Assembly: GCF_014636275.1 (NCBI RefSeq)
Contig: NZ_BMEB01000004.1
Span: forward strand, 186,001 to 250,000
Direction: 5' to 3'
Length of the DNA: 64,000 bases
Origin: Cellulomonas carbonis
Lineage (GTDB): Bacteria; Actinomycetota; Actinomycetes; Actinomycetales; Cellulomonadaceae
A program made the position numbers and the translations under genes. The notes under the pieces are model-generated. The model had not been told where the DNA came from. It made no database searches and saw only the letters and a list, made by a program, of their open reading frames with translations. Numbering within the stretch: position 1 is the stretch's first letter; the number at the start of each line of letters is the position of its first letter. Below, piece by piece: positions 18,065-26,257 of the stretch.

Positions 18065-18529
18065 ATGGCTACGCGCTTCGACCCGTTCACCGACACCGCT
18101 CGCTGGATGGACCAGCTGCTCGGCACCGCGCGCGAGGCGACCGCCTCGGCGCCGGTCATGCCGATCGACCTGTACCGGTCGGGTGACCACTACGTCATGC
18201 ACGTCGACCTCCCGGGCGTCGACCCGGGCAGCATCGACGTGGCCGTCGACGACCGCGTGCTCACGATCCGCGCGCAGCGCTCGGGTCGGGGGGAGTCCGA
18301 CGTGCAGTGGCTCGCACGCGAGCGCACCACGGGCACGTACGTCCGCCAGCTCACCGTCGGACGCGGGCTCGCCCTCGACGCGATCGACGCGACCTACACC
18401 GACGGCGTGCTGACGCTCTCGATCCCGGTGGCAGAGGAGGCCAAGCCCCGCCGGGTGGAGATCAAGCACGGCGCCCAGGGCCAGCAGCAGATCGGCTCCA
18501 CGCACGACGAGCCGGCGGCGACGGCCTGA
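18065..18529 (+). CDS. Hsp20/alpha-crystallin small heat-shock protein
   Basis: 154 residues: a short N-terminal arm (1-35), the alpha-crystallin domain (about 36-135, DLYRSGDHYVMHVDLPGVDP and DGVLTLSIPVAEEAKPR) and a short polar tail. It is an ATP-independent holdase that oligomerises and binds unfolding proteins. A strong AGGAGGTG lies just before the ATG. About 90 nt upstream sits a near-perfect CIRCE element over the promoter, so HrcA repression released by heat is expected. In Actinobacteria CIRCE is best known before groES/groEL, which makes this placement notable. Confidence 0.93.
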   Translation: MATRFDPFTDTARWMDQLLGTAREATASAPVMPIDLYRSGDHYVMHVDLPGVDPGSIDVAVDDRVLTIRAQRSGRGESDVQWLARERTTGTYVRQLTVGRGLALDAIDATYTDGVLTLSIPVAEEAKPRRVEIKHGAQGQQQIGSTHDEPAATA

Positions 18530-18571
18530 GACCACGAGGGCCCGGTCCCGGCCGGGTCCTGCCCTCCGCGG

Positions 18572-19750
18572 TCAGCGCAGGCAGGCCGCCAGGCGACGAC
18601 CCGCCTCGACGACGAGCGGGCGCGGCATCGCGAGGTTGACCCGGACGAAGCCGCGCCCGGCCTCGCCGCACGCCGCCCCGTCGACGACCGCGACGCCCGT
18701 GCGCTCGCGGACCCACCGGGCCAGGTCGTCCGGGACGACCTCGAACGCCGGCCGCAGGTCGAGCCACGCCAGGTAGGTGCCCTCGGGGGGCGTCCAGCGC
18801 ACCCGCGTGCCGACCGCCTCCGCCAGGCCCTCGGCGAGGGCCGTCCGGTGCTCGCCGAGGACCGCGACGGCGTCGTCGAGCCAGCCCAGCCCGTGCCGGT
18901 AGGCCGCGATCGCGGCGGCCACACCCACGGTCGAGGCTCCGTGCGTGGCGACGTGGTCCACGCGCGGCCAGACGTGGACGTCACGGTCGGCGGTGAGCAC
19001 GAGCTGCGCGCACTTGAGCCCCGGGACGTTCCAGCCCTTCGACGCCGAGGTCGCGGTGACGGCCTGCGACGCCGCGAGGGCCGAGACCGACGCGTACGGG
19101 ACGTGGCGCCGGCCGTCGTGGACGATGGGGGCGTGCACCTCGTCGGCGAAGACGCGCGCACCCTCGTGCCGCGAGACGACGTCGGCGAGCGCGGCGAGCT
19201 CGTCGCGGTCGTGCACGCGGCCCGTCGGGTTGTGCGGGTTCGTGAGGACGACGACGCGACCGCCCGCGCGCAGCGCGTCGTCCACCGCGTCGAGGTCCAG
19301 CGCCGCCCGACCGGCGTCGTCCGTGCGCATCGGCACCGGCAGGACCTCGCGGCCCCAGAGGCGCGGTGCGGTCAGGAAGGGCATGTACGCGGGCGTCGGG
19401 ACGACGACGGGGGCACCCGCGGGGGAGAGGTGCTCGACCGTGACCTGGAGGGCCGTCAGCACGTCGGCGACCGGGTGGACGCGGGCCGGGTCCACGTCCC
19501 ACCCGTAGCGCTCGGCGTGGAGCTCGGCCGTCGCGGCACCGAGGTCGGCGCGCAGCGCGGGTGGCAGGTAGCCGACGAGCCCGGCGCCGACGGCGTCGCG
19601 CGCCGCGGCGAGGACCACGGGCGCCGTGCCGAGGTCCGACTCGGCGACCCAGGCGGCGATCTGCGCGTCGACGCCCGTCCACTTCAGGGAGCCCGCGTCG
19701 CGCAGGCGTCCCGCCAGCGTCGACGGGTCGGCGGACGGGTCGGACGTCAT
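18572..19750 (-). CDS. MalY/PatB-type PLP-dependent C-S lyase / aminotransferase
   Basis: 392 residues, fold type I PLP enzyme. Motifs are VVLTNPHNPTGRVH, the Asp of RVFADEVHAPIVHDG, and the PLP-binding Lys in TSASKGWNVPGLKCAQ. The W-K-T-G-V pattern near the start and the SK-W-N-x-P-G box match the MalY/PatB group, which cleaves cystathionine or cysteine conjugates (beta-lyase), rather than a generic aspartate aminotransferase. It lies 37 bp downstream of the VOC gene, itself 5 bp after an AraC regulator, so the three may form an operon. Substrate not certain. Confidence 0.9.
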   Translation of the reverse strand: MTSDPSADPSTLAGRLRDAGSLKWTGVDAQIAAWVAESDLGTAPVVLAAARDAVGAGLVGYLPPALRADLGAATAELHAERYGWDVDPARVHPVADVLTALQVTVEHLSPAGAPVVVPTPAYMPFLTAPRLWGREVLPVPMRTDDAGRAALDLDAVDDALRAGGRVVVLTNPHNPTGRVHDRDELAALADVVSRHEGARVFADEVHAPIVHDGRRHVPYASVSALAASQAVTATSASKGWNVPGLKCAQLVLTADRDVHVWPRVDHVATHGASTVGVAAAIAAYRHGLGWLDDAVAVLGEHRTALAEGLAEAVGTRVRWTPPEGTYLAWLDLRPAFEVVPDDLARWVRERTGVAVVDGAACGEAGRGFVRVNLAMPRPLVVEAGRRLAACLR

Positions 19751-19787
19751 GGGCCGACCGTAACCGGACCCTCGCGACCTCAGCGCG

Positions 19788-20204
19788 TCAGCGCGGGCGA
19801 GGCTGGTTGAACCGCAGCTCGTTGCCCGCGGGGTCTCGGAAAGCGCAGTCGCGCACGCCGTACGGCTGGTCCATCGGCTCCTGGAGCACCTCGGCGCCGG
19901 CCGCGCGGACCCGCTCGAACGTCGCGTCCACGTCGTCGGTGCGCAGGATGACCCCGCGCAGCATGCCCTTGGCGAGCAGGGACGCCATGGCCTCGCGGTC
20001 GGCGGCCGGGGCGTTCGGGTCCGCGAGCGGCGGCTCGAGCACGATGTCGACGTCCGGCTGCGCGGGGGACCCGACGGTGACCCACCGCATGCCCTCGAAG
20101 CCGACGTCGTTGCGGACCTCGAACCCGAGCACGTCCCGGTAGAACGCGAGCGCACGGTCGTGGTCGTCGACGGCGATGAAGCACTGGGCGAGGGTGATGT
20201 CCAT
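19788..20204 (-). CDS. VOC-family (glyoxalase/bleomycin-resistance-like) protein
   Basis: 138 residues from ATG 20204. It shows the duplicated beta-alpha-beta-beta-beta fold of vicinal-oxygen-chelate proteins: CFIAVDDHDRALAFYRDVLG at the N-terminus and ILRTDDVDATFERVRAAGA in the second half, ending FRDPAGNELRFNQP, where Glu is a usual metal ligand. It could be a lyase, dioxygenase or binding protein. Its start is five bases after the stop of the AraC-type regulator, a pairing often seen in Actinobacteria. Confidence 0.88.
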   Translation of the reverse strand: MDITLAQCFIAVDDHDRALAFYRDVLGFEVRNDVGFEGMRWVTVGSPAQPDVDIVLEPPLADPNAPAADREAMASLLAKGMLRGVILRTDDVDATFERVRAAGAEVLQEPMDQPYGVRDCAFRDPAGNELRFNQPRPR

Positions 20205-20209
20205 GCCCG

Positions 20210-20635
20210 TCACGCTAGGGGCGTCGCGTCGGGGCGCGCTTCTTCGTTCCTGACCGGTCTGGTCCCGACCCGGGCGACGCACGCGGGGATGGCGGCGCCC
20301 GCCGAGTGGTCGCGCGCGCGGTACGCGCTCGGGCTCTCGCCCACCAGCTCCGTGAACCGCGTGCTGAACGAGCCGAGCGACGTGCAGCCGACCGCCATGC
20401 AGACCTCGGTGACGCTGAGGTCACCCCGGCGCAGGAGGGCCTTGGCCCGCTCGATGCGGCGCGTCATGAGGTAGCCGTACGGGGTCTCGCCGTAGGCGGC
20501 GCGGAAGCTGCGGGAGAAGTGTCCGGGGGACATGAGCGCCGTCCGGGCGAGCGACGGCACGTCGAGGGGCTGAGCGTACTCGCGGTCGATCCGGTCGCGT
20601 GCCCGGCGCAGGCGGACGAGGTCGTCGAGCGTCAC
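20210..20635 (-). CDS. AraC-family DNA-binding regulator (HTH domain only)
   Basis: 141 residues consisting almost entirely of the AraC double HTH (about 3-105): PLDVPSLARTALMSPGHFSR with FRAAYGETPYGYLMTRRIERA, then DLSVTEVCMAVGCTSLGSFS. No ligand-binding domain is present. I start at GTG 20635; a longer frame to ATG 20671 would add 12 residues that look like untranslated sequence. It is closely followed by the VOC gene, which it probably regulates. Confidence 0.87.
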   Translation of the reverse strand: MTLDDLVRLRRARDRIDREYAQPLDVPSLARTALMSPGHFSRSFRAAYGETPYGYLMTRRIERAKALLRRGDLSVTEVCMAVGCTSLGSFSTRFTELVGESPSAYRARDHSAGAAIPACVARVGTRPVRNEEARPDATPLA

Positions 20636-20682
20636 GACCCCACGATGGCACCGCGCCCGCGGGAGGGGCACCCCTCGCGCAC

Positions 20683-20720
20683 GCGAGAGGGGCGCCCCCG
20701 GTCGGGGGCACCCCTCTCGC
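20683..20720 (-). terminator. 18-bp stem terminator after the SRPBCC gene
   Basis: GCGAGAGGGGCGCCCCCG (20683-20700) pairs with 20703-20720 with one mismatched (wobble) position and a two-base gap. Short GAGGGG/CCCCTC palindromes continue on the AraC side (20661-20676). Confidence 0.75.
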
Positions 20721-20746
20721 TACTGCCGTCCGGCCTGGTCGGAGCC

Positions 20747-20783
20747 GGCCGCAAGCCGGTCAGGACTGGTCAGAGCCGGTCAG
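20747..20783. repeat. Helically phased GGTCAG/GGTCGG repeats
   Basis: GGTCGG at 20747 and GGTCAG at 20758, 20768 and 20778 recur every 10-11 bp, i.e. on one face of the helix, at the 3' end of the SRPBCC gene and just past it. This could be a protein-binding array or chance drift. Confidence 0.4.
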
Positions 20784-21235
20784 GGGTGGTCGACGTCGCC
20801 GCGCCAGCCGCCGGTCTCGACGCCGCGGGACTCGATGAACTCCTTGAACCGCTCGAGGTCCTTCTTGACCTGGCGGTCGTCGACGCCGAGCGCGGCGCCC
20901 GCCTTCTCGACGAGCGACTCGGTCTCCCAGTCGATCTGCACCATGACCCGGGTGGTCGTGTCGCTGAGCCGGTGGAAGGTCACCACGCCGGCATGGGTCT
21001 TGCCGTCGACGGACGTCCAGGCCACGCGCTCGTCCGGGTGCTGCTCGGTGATCTCGGCGTCGAACTCGCGGTCGACCCCGCCGATCGACGTCTTCCAGTG
21101 CGTGAGCGTGTCGCTGACCTGGGTGATGCTGTCGACGCCGCCCATGAAGTGGGGGAAGTCCTCGAACTGCGTCCACTGGTTGTAGACGGTGCTCAGGGGG
21201 ACCTCGACGTCGATCGACTCCTGCACGCTCGGCAT
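20780..21235 (-). CDS. SRPBCC-family protein (polyketide cyclase/dehydrase-like)
   Basis: 151 residues with a START/Bet v1-like fold: VQESIDVEVPLSTVYNQWTQ at the N-terminus, FEDFPHFMGGVDSITQVSDT, then alternating strands and a long C-terminal helix (about 115-135). Actinobacterial members of this type (coenzyme Q-binding COQ10-like) bind hydrophobic ligands; the ligand here is unknown. It stands alone between a terminator and the BldC/riboswitch locus. The ATG at 21235 is preceded by GGAGACGAGAC. Possibly a stress- or lipid-related housekeeping protein. Confidence 0.85.
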   Translation of the reverse strand: MPSVQESIDVEVPLSTVYNQWTQFEDFPHFMGGVDSITQVSDTLTHWKTSIGGVDREFDAEITEQHPDERVAWTSVDGKTHAGVVTFHRLSDTTTRVMVQIDWETESLVEKAGAALGVDDRQVKKDLERFKEFIESRGVETGGWRGDVDHP

Positions 21236-21518
21236 GTCTCGTCTCCTCGTCGGTCGGGGATGTGGTGCGTCATCGCCACGCTAGGTCGGGTCGCGCGGCA
21301 CCGCGCGTCGAGCCGCAGGGGGCGGGCGAGCGGTCACCCGAGGTCGCGGGTCGTCGCACCCGGTCGGCTCCGGCTGTGCCCGTTCCCGTGCGCTCCGCGG
21401 GACTCCGCGGATGCGCAGGTCACGGGGCTGCGGCGGCGCCGCGCGTGCGGCGAACGGGTGAATGTTCACGTTCACAGGCGCCCGACCGTTGCACGGATGT
21501 CCGGATTTGTGGCACGGT
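21236..21518. other. Intergenic region before the riboswitch
   Basis: About 280 bp between the divergent SRPBCC and BldC-like genes. It contains the imperfect palindrome GTGAATGTTCAC (21458-21469) followed by a second GTTCAC, which may be an operator. No clear -35/-10 pair was found for the riboswitch transcript. TTGCAC (21489-21494) is a possible -35. The remainder is G+C-rich with no credible gene. Confidence 0.4.
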
Positions 21519-21612
21519 GTCGGTTGTCAGCGAAAAGGGCAAACCCACCGTGAGGTGGGGACGCAAAGCCAACGGGACCCTTCGGGTCGGCCGGGCTCAC
21601 CGAACGACGAAC
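21519..21612 (+). ncRNA. GEMM-I (cyclic di-GMP-I) riboswitch aptamer
   Basis: The conserved core is present in order: AAGGGCAAA, the P2 hairpin CCCACC-GTGA-GGTGGG (21544-21559) capped by a GNRA tetraloop, then GGACGCAAAGCC (21559-21570), and a second arm GGGACCCTTCGGGTCGGCCGGG-like that ends near CACCGA, which can pair with CGGT (about 21520) to close P1. The base before GGC is G, as in aptamers selective for cyclic di-GMP. GGAG (21613-21616), the ribosome site of the BldC-like gene, follows at once, so translation control is the likely output. Confidence 0.9.
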
Positions 21613-21623
21613 GGAGTGGCGCC

Positions 21624-21851
21624 ATGTCGCCTCAGATCTCTCAGCAGGACCGTACCGACGCCCCCGGCGCGCTGCTCACGCCCGCCGAGGTCGCGAGCAT
21701 GTTCCGGGTCGACCCGAAGACCGTGACGCGCTGGGCCAAGGCCGGCAAGCTCTCGGCGATCCGGACGCTCGGCGGGCACCGCCGCTACAGCGAGGCCGAG
21801 GTCCGCGGCCTGCTCCACGGCGTCCCGCAGCCGCGCGACGCCGAGGTCTGA
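21624..21851 (+). CDS. BldC-family (MerR-like HTH) transcriptional regulator
   Basis: 75 residues. After a polar N-terminus (1-17) the MerR-type winged helix fills the rest: LLTPAEVASMFRVDPKTVTR, then WAKAGKLSAIRTLGGHRRYS and EAEVRGLLHG. This is the BldC pattern, a small DNA-binding protein without an effector domain that binds cooperatively to direct repeats. In Streptomyces BldC holds back development, and cyclic di-GMP controls development through BldD. Here the gene is led by a cyclic di-GMP-type riboswitch, suggesting a direct link from second messenger to BldC (inference). It is monocistronic with a strong terminator. Confidence 0.92.
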   Translation: MSPQISQQDRTDAPGALLTPAEVASMFRVDPKTVTRWAKAGKLSAIRTLGGHRRYSEAEVRGLLHGVPQPRDAEV

Positions 21852-21857
21852 CCCTCT

Positions 21858-21896
21858 GACGAAGCCCCCGCCGGTCACACCGGCGGGGGCTTCGTC
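21858..21896 (+). terminator. Perfect 18-bp stem terminator after the BldC-like gene
   Basis: GACGAAGCCCCCGCCGGT (21858-21875) pairs with 21879-21896 around a three-base loop. Confidence 0.9.
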
Positions 21897-22026
21897 GTGC
21901 CCGGGGCTGTTCCCGGACCCGTCGGGGCTCCTACGGACGTCGACAGGAACGCCGTCGGCATCGCCCCGACCTGGCCCGCTGCAGCCGCAGCGCCCACCCT
22001 GCGCCGTGAGCACGTCCTGACGACGA

Positions 22027-22062
22027 CGAAGCCCCGGTCACCTTGGGGTGACCGGGGCTTCG
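22027..22062 (-). terminator. 16-bp stem terminator downstream of tRNA-Arg
   Basis: CGAAGCCCCGGTCACC (22027-22042) pairs perfectly with 22047-22062 around TTGG. It begins five bases past the tRNA 3' end on the minus strand. The 130 bp between this hairpin and the BldC terminator holds no recognisable gene. Confidence 0.85.
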
Positions 22063-22067
22063 CTCTG

Positions 22068-22140
22068 TGCCCGCGGCAGGAATCGAACCTGCGGCCTTCT
22101 GCTCCGGAGGCAGACGCTCTATCCCCTGAGCTACGCGGGC
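22068..22140 (-). tRNA. tRNA-Arg (anticodon CCG)
   Basis: Read on the minus strand, GCCCGCG (22140-22134) pairs with CGCGGGC (22075-22069) as the acceptor stem, with discriminator A at 22068. The D arm is GCTCAGGGGATAGAGC. The anticodon arm is TCTGC-CTCCGGA-GCAGA, with anticodon CCG for codon CGG. The T arm is GCAGGTTCGATTCCTGC. CCA is not encoded. CGG is frequent in this G+C-rich genome. Confidence 0.96.
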
Positions 22141-22198
22141 GGGGCGCGCAGAACACTACCAGCCCGGCGGGACGCATCGTGCCCGCCACCCGCCCGCG

Positions 22199-22861
22199 TC
22201 AGGGGAGGTGGACGTCGCCGATGAGCTCGCTGAGGTAGTCGGTCACCTCGCGGATCGCCGCGTCGGCGTCGCCCGCGGCGATGGCCTCGACCAGCTCGTG
22301 GTGCGAGTCGTCGTCGTGGGCAGGGTGCTCGAAGTTGAACCGGATGTTCTCGGTGATCGCGTCGAGCAGGTTCTCGTACAGCGCGAGGAGCACGGGGTTG
22401 CCCGACGCCCGGGCGATCGTGCGGTGCAGGACCAGGTCCGCGTCGACCATGTGCTCGAGGTCGCCGCCCGCGAACGCGTCCGCGCGGCGGTCCCTCAGGT
22501 CGCGCAGCTCGACGACCTGCTCGGGGGTCCGTCGCAGCGCCGCGAGCCGCGCCGCCTCGACCTCGAGGCTGCGCCGGACCTCCAGCACGTCGCGCTGGTG
22601 GGCGCCCGCGATCTGGCGCCCCATCGCGTTGCCGAGCTCGGAGTTGGAGATCACGTACGTCCCCGAGCCCTGGCGGCGCTCGAGCATCCCGGCGTGCACG
22701 AGGGACTGCACGGCCTCGCGGACGGTGTTGCGGCCGACCCCGATCAGCTCGGTCAGCTCCGGCTCGGCGGGGATCCGGGTCCCGACCTCCCACGCGCCCG
22801 ACGTGATCTGCTGACGCAGCCGTCCGACGGCGAGGTCGATGAGGTTGGTGCGGCGTGTCAT
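22199..22861 (-). CDS. GntR-family regulator, FadR (FCD) subgroup
   Basis: 220 residues. The N-terminal winged helix (about 5-70) has the GntR signature GTRIPAEPELTELIGVGRNTVREAVQSL and the wing LERRQGSGTYV. The C-terminal all-helical FCD ligand domain (about 85-215) includes DADLVLHRTIARASGNPVLL and HHELVEAIAAGD, whose Asp/His residues usually bind a metal and an organic acid. It probably represses a transport or catabolic operon located elsewhere, since its neighbours are tRNA-Arg and argS. Confidence 0.93.
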   Translation of the reverse strand: MTRRTNLIDLAVGRLRQQITSGAWEVGTRIPAEPELTELIGVGRNTVREAVQSLVHAGMLERRQGSGTYVISNSELGNAMGRQIAGAHQRDVLEVRRSLEVEAARLAALRRTPEQVVELRDLRDRRADAFAGGDLEHMVDADLVLHRTIARASGNPVLLALYENLLDAITENIRFNFEHPAHDDDSHHELVEAIAAGDADAAIREVTDYLSELIGDVHLP

Positions 22862-22958
22862 CCCGTCTCCGGTCGTGGGGGTGGGAGGCAGTCAACACCG
22901 ATCGGTCCCTCCCGCGCGACCCGCTCACCCGCACGGGGGGCGGGTCGGACGGCCTCGA

Positions 22959-22964
22959 TAGGCT
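22959..22964 (+). promoter_or_regulatory. argS -10 element, suggesting a leaderless mRNA
   Basis: TAGGCT ends seven bases before the GTG start of argS, so transcription should begin at or within a base of the start codon. There is no Shine-Dalgarno sequence in between. The -35 is not distinct. Confidence 0.6.
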
Positions 22965-22970
22965 TGTCCG

Positions 22971-24653
22971 GTGACCCCCGCTGAGCTGTCCCAGGCGCTG
23001 CACGCCGTCCTCACGTCCGCCGTCGACGACGGCGCGCTCCCGCTCGACCCGGCGGCCGTGCCGGCCACGGTCTCGGTCGAGCGCCCGCGCTCGCGCGAGC
23101 ACGGGGACTGGGCCACCAACGTCGCGCTCCAGCTCGCCAAGCGGGCAGGCGTCCCGCCGCGCACGCTCGCCGACCTGCTCGCCGAGCGGCTGCGCGGCGT
23201 CGCGGGCGTGGCGGGGGTCGACGTCGCCGGGCCGGGCTTCCTCAACATCACCCTCGACACGGCCGCCGCGGGCGAGCTCGCGCGCACCGTCGTCGAGGCG
23301 GGGGAGTCCTACGGCCGCAACGCGACGCTCGCGGGCGAGCGCATCAACCTCGAGTTCGTGTCGGCCAACCCGACGGGGCCGATCCACATCGGCGGCGTGC
23401 GCTGGGCCGCCGTCGGCGACTCGCTCGCGCGCCTGCTCCAGGCGAGCGGTGCCGAGGTGGTGCGCGAGTACTACTTCAACGACCACGGCGCGCAGATCGA
23501 CCGGTTCGCCCGGTCGCTGCTCGCGCGTGCCCGGGGCGAGGACGCACCCGAGGACGGGTACGGCGGCCAGTACATCGCCGACATCGCTCAGCAGGTCATG
23601 GCGGACGCCGCGGCCGCGGGCGAGCCGGACCCGCTGACGCTCCCCGACGCGGAGGCGCAGGAGGCCTTCCGGCGGCGCGGCGTCGAGCTCATGTTCGGCG
23701 AGATCAAGGCCAAGCTGGCCGAGTTCCGGGTCCACTTCGACGTGTACTTCCACGAGGACGCGCTGCACGAGTCGGGCGCCGTCGAGCGCGCGGTCGCGCG
23801 GCTGCGCGAGCTCGGCCACATCTTCGAGGCCGACGGCGCGACGTGGCTGCGGACCACGGAGTTCGGCGACGACAAGGACCGCGTCATCGTCAAGTCCGAC
23901 GGCAACGCCGCGTACATCGCGGGCGACCTCGCCTACTACCTCGACAAGCGCGAGCGCGGGTTCGACCGCGCGATCATCATGCTGGGCGCCGACCACCACG
24001 GGTACATCGGCCGCATGATGGCGATGTGCGCCGCGTTCGGCGACACGCCCTGGACGAACCTCGAGATCCTCATCGGCCAGATGGTCAACCTCGTCAAGGA
24101 CGGCCAGCCGGTCCGCATGAGCAAGCGCGCGGGCACCGTCGTGACGATCGACGACCTGGTCGACGCGGTCGGCGTCGACGCCGCGCGGTACGCGCTCGCA
24201 CGGTCCTCGACCGACACGACGATCGACCTCGACCTCGACCTCCTGGCACGCGCGAGCAACGACAACCCGGTCCACTACGTGCGCTACGCGCACGCCCGGA
24301 CCGCCGCGATCGGACGCAACGCGGCCGAGCTCGGCGTGCGGCGCGAGGACGGCTTCGACCCCGCGCAGCTCGACCACCCCAGCGAGAACGCGCTGCTCGC
24401 CGCGATCGGCGACTTCGGTCGCGTCGTCGCGCAGGCCGCGCAGCTGCGCGAGCCGCACCGTGTCGCGCGGTACCTCGAGGAGCTCGCCGCCGCGTACCAC
24501 AAGTGGTACGACCAGAACCGCCGCGTGCTGCCCATGGGCGACGAGGAGGTCACCGACGTCCACCGGACGCGCCTGTGGCTCAACGACGCGACGCGCCAGG
24601 TGCTCGCGAACGGGCTCGGGCTGCTCGGCGTGAGCGCACCGGAGCGCATGTGA
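22971..24653 (+). CDS. argS: Arginyl-tRNA synthetase
   Basis: 560 residues. It has an N-terminal additive domain (about 1-110), a class I Rossmann core with the HIGH-type motif in [18 protein letters not shown], the stretch [16 protein letters not shown], the KMSKS-type loop [13 protein letters not shown] and a C-terminal helical anticodon-binding (DALR) domain ending [14 protein letters not shown]. It charges tRNA-Arg; a tRNA-Arg gene lies 0.8 kb away. It opens the argS-lysA-hom-thrC-thrB block, and its stop overlaps lysA by 4 bp. Confidence 0.97.
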   Translation: MTPAELSQALHAVLTSAVDDGALPLDPAAVPATVSVERPRSREHGDWATNVALQLAKRAGVPPRTLADLLAERLRGVAGVAGVDVAGPGFLNITLDTAAAGELARTVVEAGESYGRNATLAGERINLEFVSANPTGPIHIGGVRWAAVGDSLARLLQASGAEVVREYYFNDHGAQIDRFARSLLARARGEDAPEDGYGGQYIADIAQQVMADAAAAGEPDPLTLPDAEAQEAFRRRGVELMFGEIKAKLAEFRVHFDVYFHEDALHESGAVERAVARLRELGHIFEADGATWLRTTEFGDDKDRVIVKSDGNAAYIAGDLAYYLDKRERGFDRAIIMLGADHHGYIGRMMAMCAAFGDTPWTNLEILIGQMVNLVKDGQPVRMSKRAGTVVTIDDLVDAVGVDAARYALARSSTDTTIDLDLDLLARASNDNPVHYVRYAHARTAAIGRNAAELGVRREDGFDPAQLDHPSENALLAAIGDFGRVVAQAAQLREPHRVARYLEELAAAYHKWYDQNRRVLPMGDEEVTDVHRTRLWLNDATRQVLANGLGLLGVSAPERM

Positions 24654-26068
24654 GCGGGGTCCCCGGCGACGCGCTCGACCCGCAGGTCTGGCCCGCGGGT
24701 GCCGAGGTCGGCGAGGACGGCGCGGTCCGCATCGCGGGCGTCGACCTGCGCTCGCTCGCGGCAGAGCACGGGACGCCCGCGTACGTCCTCGACGAGGCGG
24801 ACTTCCGCCGTCGGGCGCGTGCGTGGCGGACCGCCTTCGAGGAGGCCTTCGCCGCGATCGGCGCCGGCGTCGACGTCTACTACGCGGGCAAGGCCTTCCT
24901 CAGCGTCGCGGTCGCGCGCTGGGCGCACGAGGAGGGCCTGCGGATCGACACCGCGACCGGGGGCGAGCTCGCCGTCGCGCTGCGGGCGGGCGTCCCGGGT
25001 GAGGACATCGGCCTGCACGGGAACAACAAGTCCGACGCCGAGATCGACCGCGCTCTCGCGGCGGGGGTCGGGCGCATCGTCCTCGACTCGCTCGTCGAGG
25101 TCGACCGCGTGGCGGAGGCGGCGGCCCGGGCCGGCGTCCGCGCGCCCGTCATGGTCCGCGTGACGACCGGCGTGCACGCGGGTGGCCACGAGTACATCTC
25201 GACCGCGCACGAGGACCAGAAGTTCGGCCTGTCCGTGGCGGGGGGCCAGGCCCTCGAGGCACTCCGCGCGGTGCTCGCGCGTCCCGAGCTCGAGCTGCTC
25301 GGGATCCACTCGCACATCGGCAGCCAGATCCTCGACCCGTCGGGGTTCGAGGTCGCCGCGCGGCGCATCCTCGAGCTCCGGTCCGCGCTCGCGCGCGAGA
25401 CGGGCGTGCTCGTCAGCGAGGTCGACCTGGGCGGCGGCTACGGCGTCGCGTACGTCCCGGGCGAGGTCGCGCTCGACCCGGTCGAGACGGCTCGTGCCGC
25501 GGCGCGCGCCGTCGGCGACGAGTGCGCGCGCCTCGGGGACGCCGTACCGCGGATCTCGATCGAGCCGGGGCGCGCCGTCGTCGGCCCGACCACGGTGACG
25601 CTCTACACCGTCGGGACCGTCAAGCCCGTGACGGTCGACGGCGCCCCGACCGGCGACGCCCGTGACGCCCGCGACGCCCGCGACGACGGAGCGTCCGCCG
25701 AGCCCTTCGTGCGCACGTACGTCTCGGTCGACGGCGGCATGAGCGACAACCTCCGGCCCGCGCTGTACGGCGCGCGGTACTCCGCGCGCGTCGTCTCGCG
25801 CCGCGGCGCGGCGACGACGGTCCGGTCGCGCGTCGTCGGGAAGCACTGCGAGAGCGGGGACGTCGTCGTGCACGACGTCGAGCTGCCCTCGGACGTGCGC
25901 GCGGGCGACCTGCTCGCGGTCCCCGTGACCGGCGCGTACGGGCGCTCGATGGCGTCCAACTACAACCACGTGCCGCGGCCGCCGGTCGTCGCGGTGCGCG
26001 ACGGCGCCGCCCGCGTCGTCGTGCGCCGCGAGACCGAGGACGACCTGCTCGCGCTCGACCTGGGCTGA
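24650..26068 (+). CDS. lysA: Diaminopimelate decarboxylase
   Basis: 472 residues starting at GTG 24650 inside the argS stop (GTGA). It is a fold type III PLP enzyme: the Schiff-base Lys81 lies in [13 protein letters not shown], followed by [10 protein letters not shown], the Gly-rich [19 protein letters not shown], and KHCESGD with the catalytic Cys from the second subunit. It decarboxylates meso-diaminopimelate to lysine. An Asp-Ala-Arg repeat insert ([12 protein letters not shown]) sits before the strand [11 protein letters not shown], probably as a surface loop. Confidence 0.96.
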   Translation: MSGVPGDALDPQVWPAGAEVGEDGAVRIAGVDLRSLAAEHGTPAYVLDEADFRRRARAWRTAFEEAFAAIGAGVDVYYAGKAFLSVAVARWAHEEGLRIDTATGGELAVALRAGVPGEDIGLHGNNKSDAEIDRALAAGVGRIVLDSLVEVDRVAEAAARAGVRAPVMVRVTTGVHAGGHEYISTAHEDQKFGLSVAGGQALEALRAVLARPELELLGIHSHIGSQILDPSGFEVAARRILELRSALARETGVLVSEVDLGGGYGVAYVPGEVALDPVETARAAARAVGDECARLGDAVPRISIEPGRAVVGPTTVTLYTVGTVKPVTVDGAPTGDARDARDARDDGASAEPFVRTYVSVDGGMSDNLRPALYGARYSARVVSRRGAATTVRSRVVGKHCESGDVVVHDVELPSDVRAGDLLAVPVTGAYGRSMASNYNHVPRPPVVAVRDGAARVVVRRETEDDLLALDLG

Positions 26069-26173
26069 CGGCGCGGCCCGGCGGGACCGTGGACCGTCGC
26101 GCGCCGAGGCGTGCGGCCGAGCCGGTCCGACGTCCCGCGGTGGACGCCCCGTCCGGCGTCGGTGGGCCGCCCC

Positions 26174-26179
26174 TATCCT
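26174..26179 (+). promoter_or_regulatory. Candidate -10 (TATCCT) for hom-thrC-thrB
   Basis: TATCCT occurs 79 bp before the hom GTG in the only sizeable gap (189 bp) of the block up to thrB. No good -35 is visible. The leader has GAGGGAGG before the GTG and no recognised attenuator. Confidence 0.4.
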
Positions 26180-26257
26180 GGGCGCGCCCGGCCGGAGGCG
26201 GGGCGGAACTGGATCGGCCCGCGTACGGCGGGTGCGCCGGACGAGGGAGGGTCACGC

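Noticed and set aside
14366-18529. A 1387-codon plus-strand frame through adhE into hsp20
   Set aside because: Only its last 154 codons (from 18065) are a gene; the rest is antisense to the lipoprotein gene and adhE.
21462-21623. An N-terminal extension of the BldC-like protein in the same frame from 21462
   Set aside because: The extension would translate the riboswitch aptamer. The ATG at 21624 has GGAG at the right distance and begins the conserved domain.
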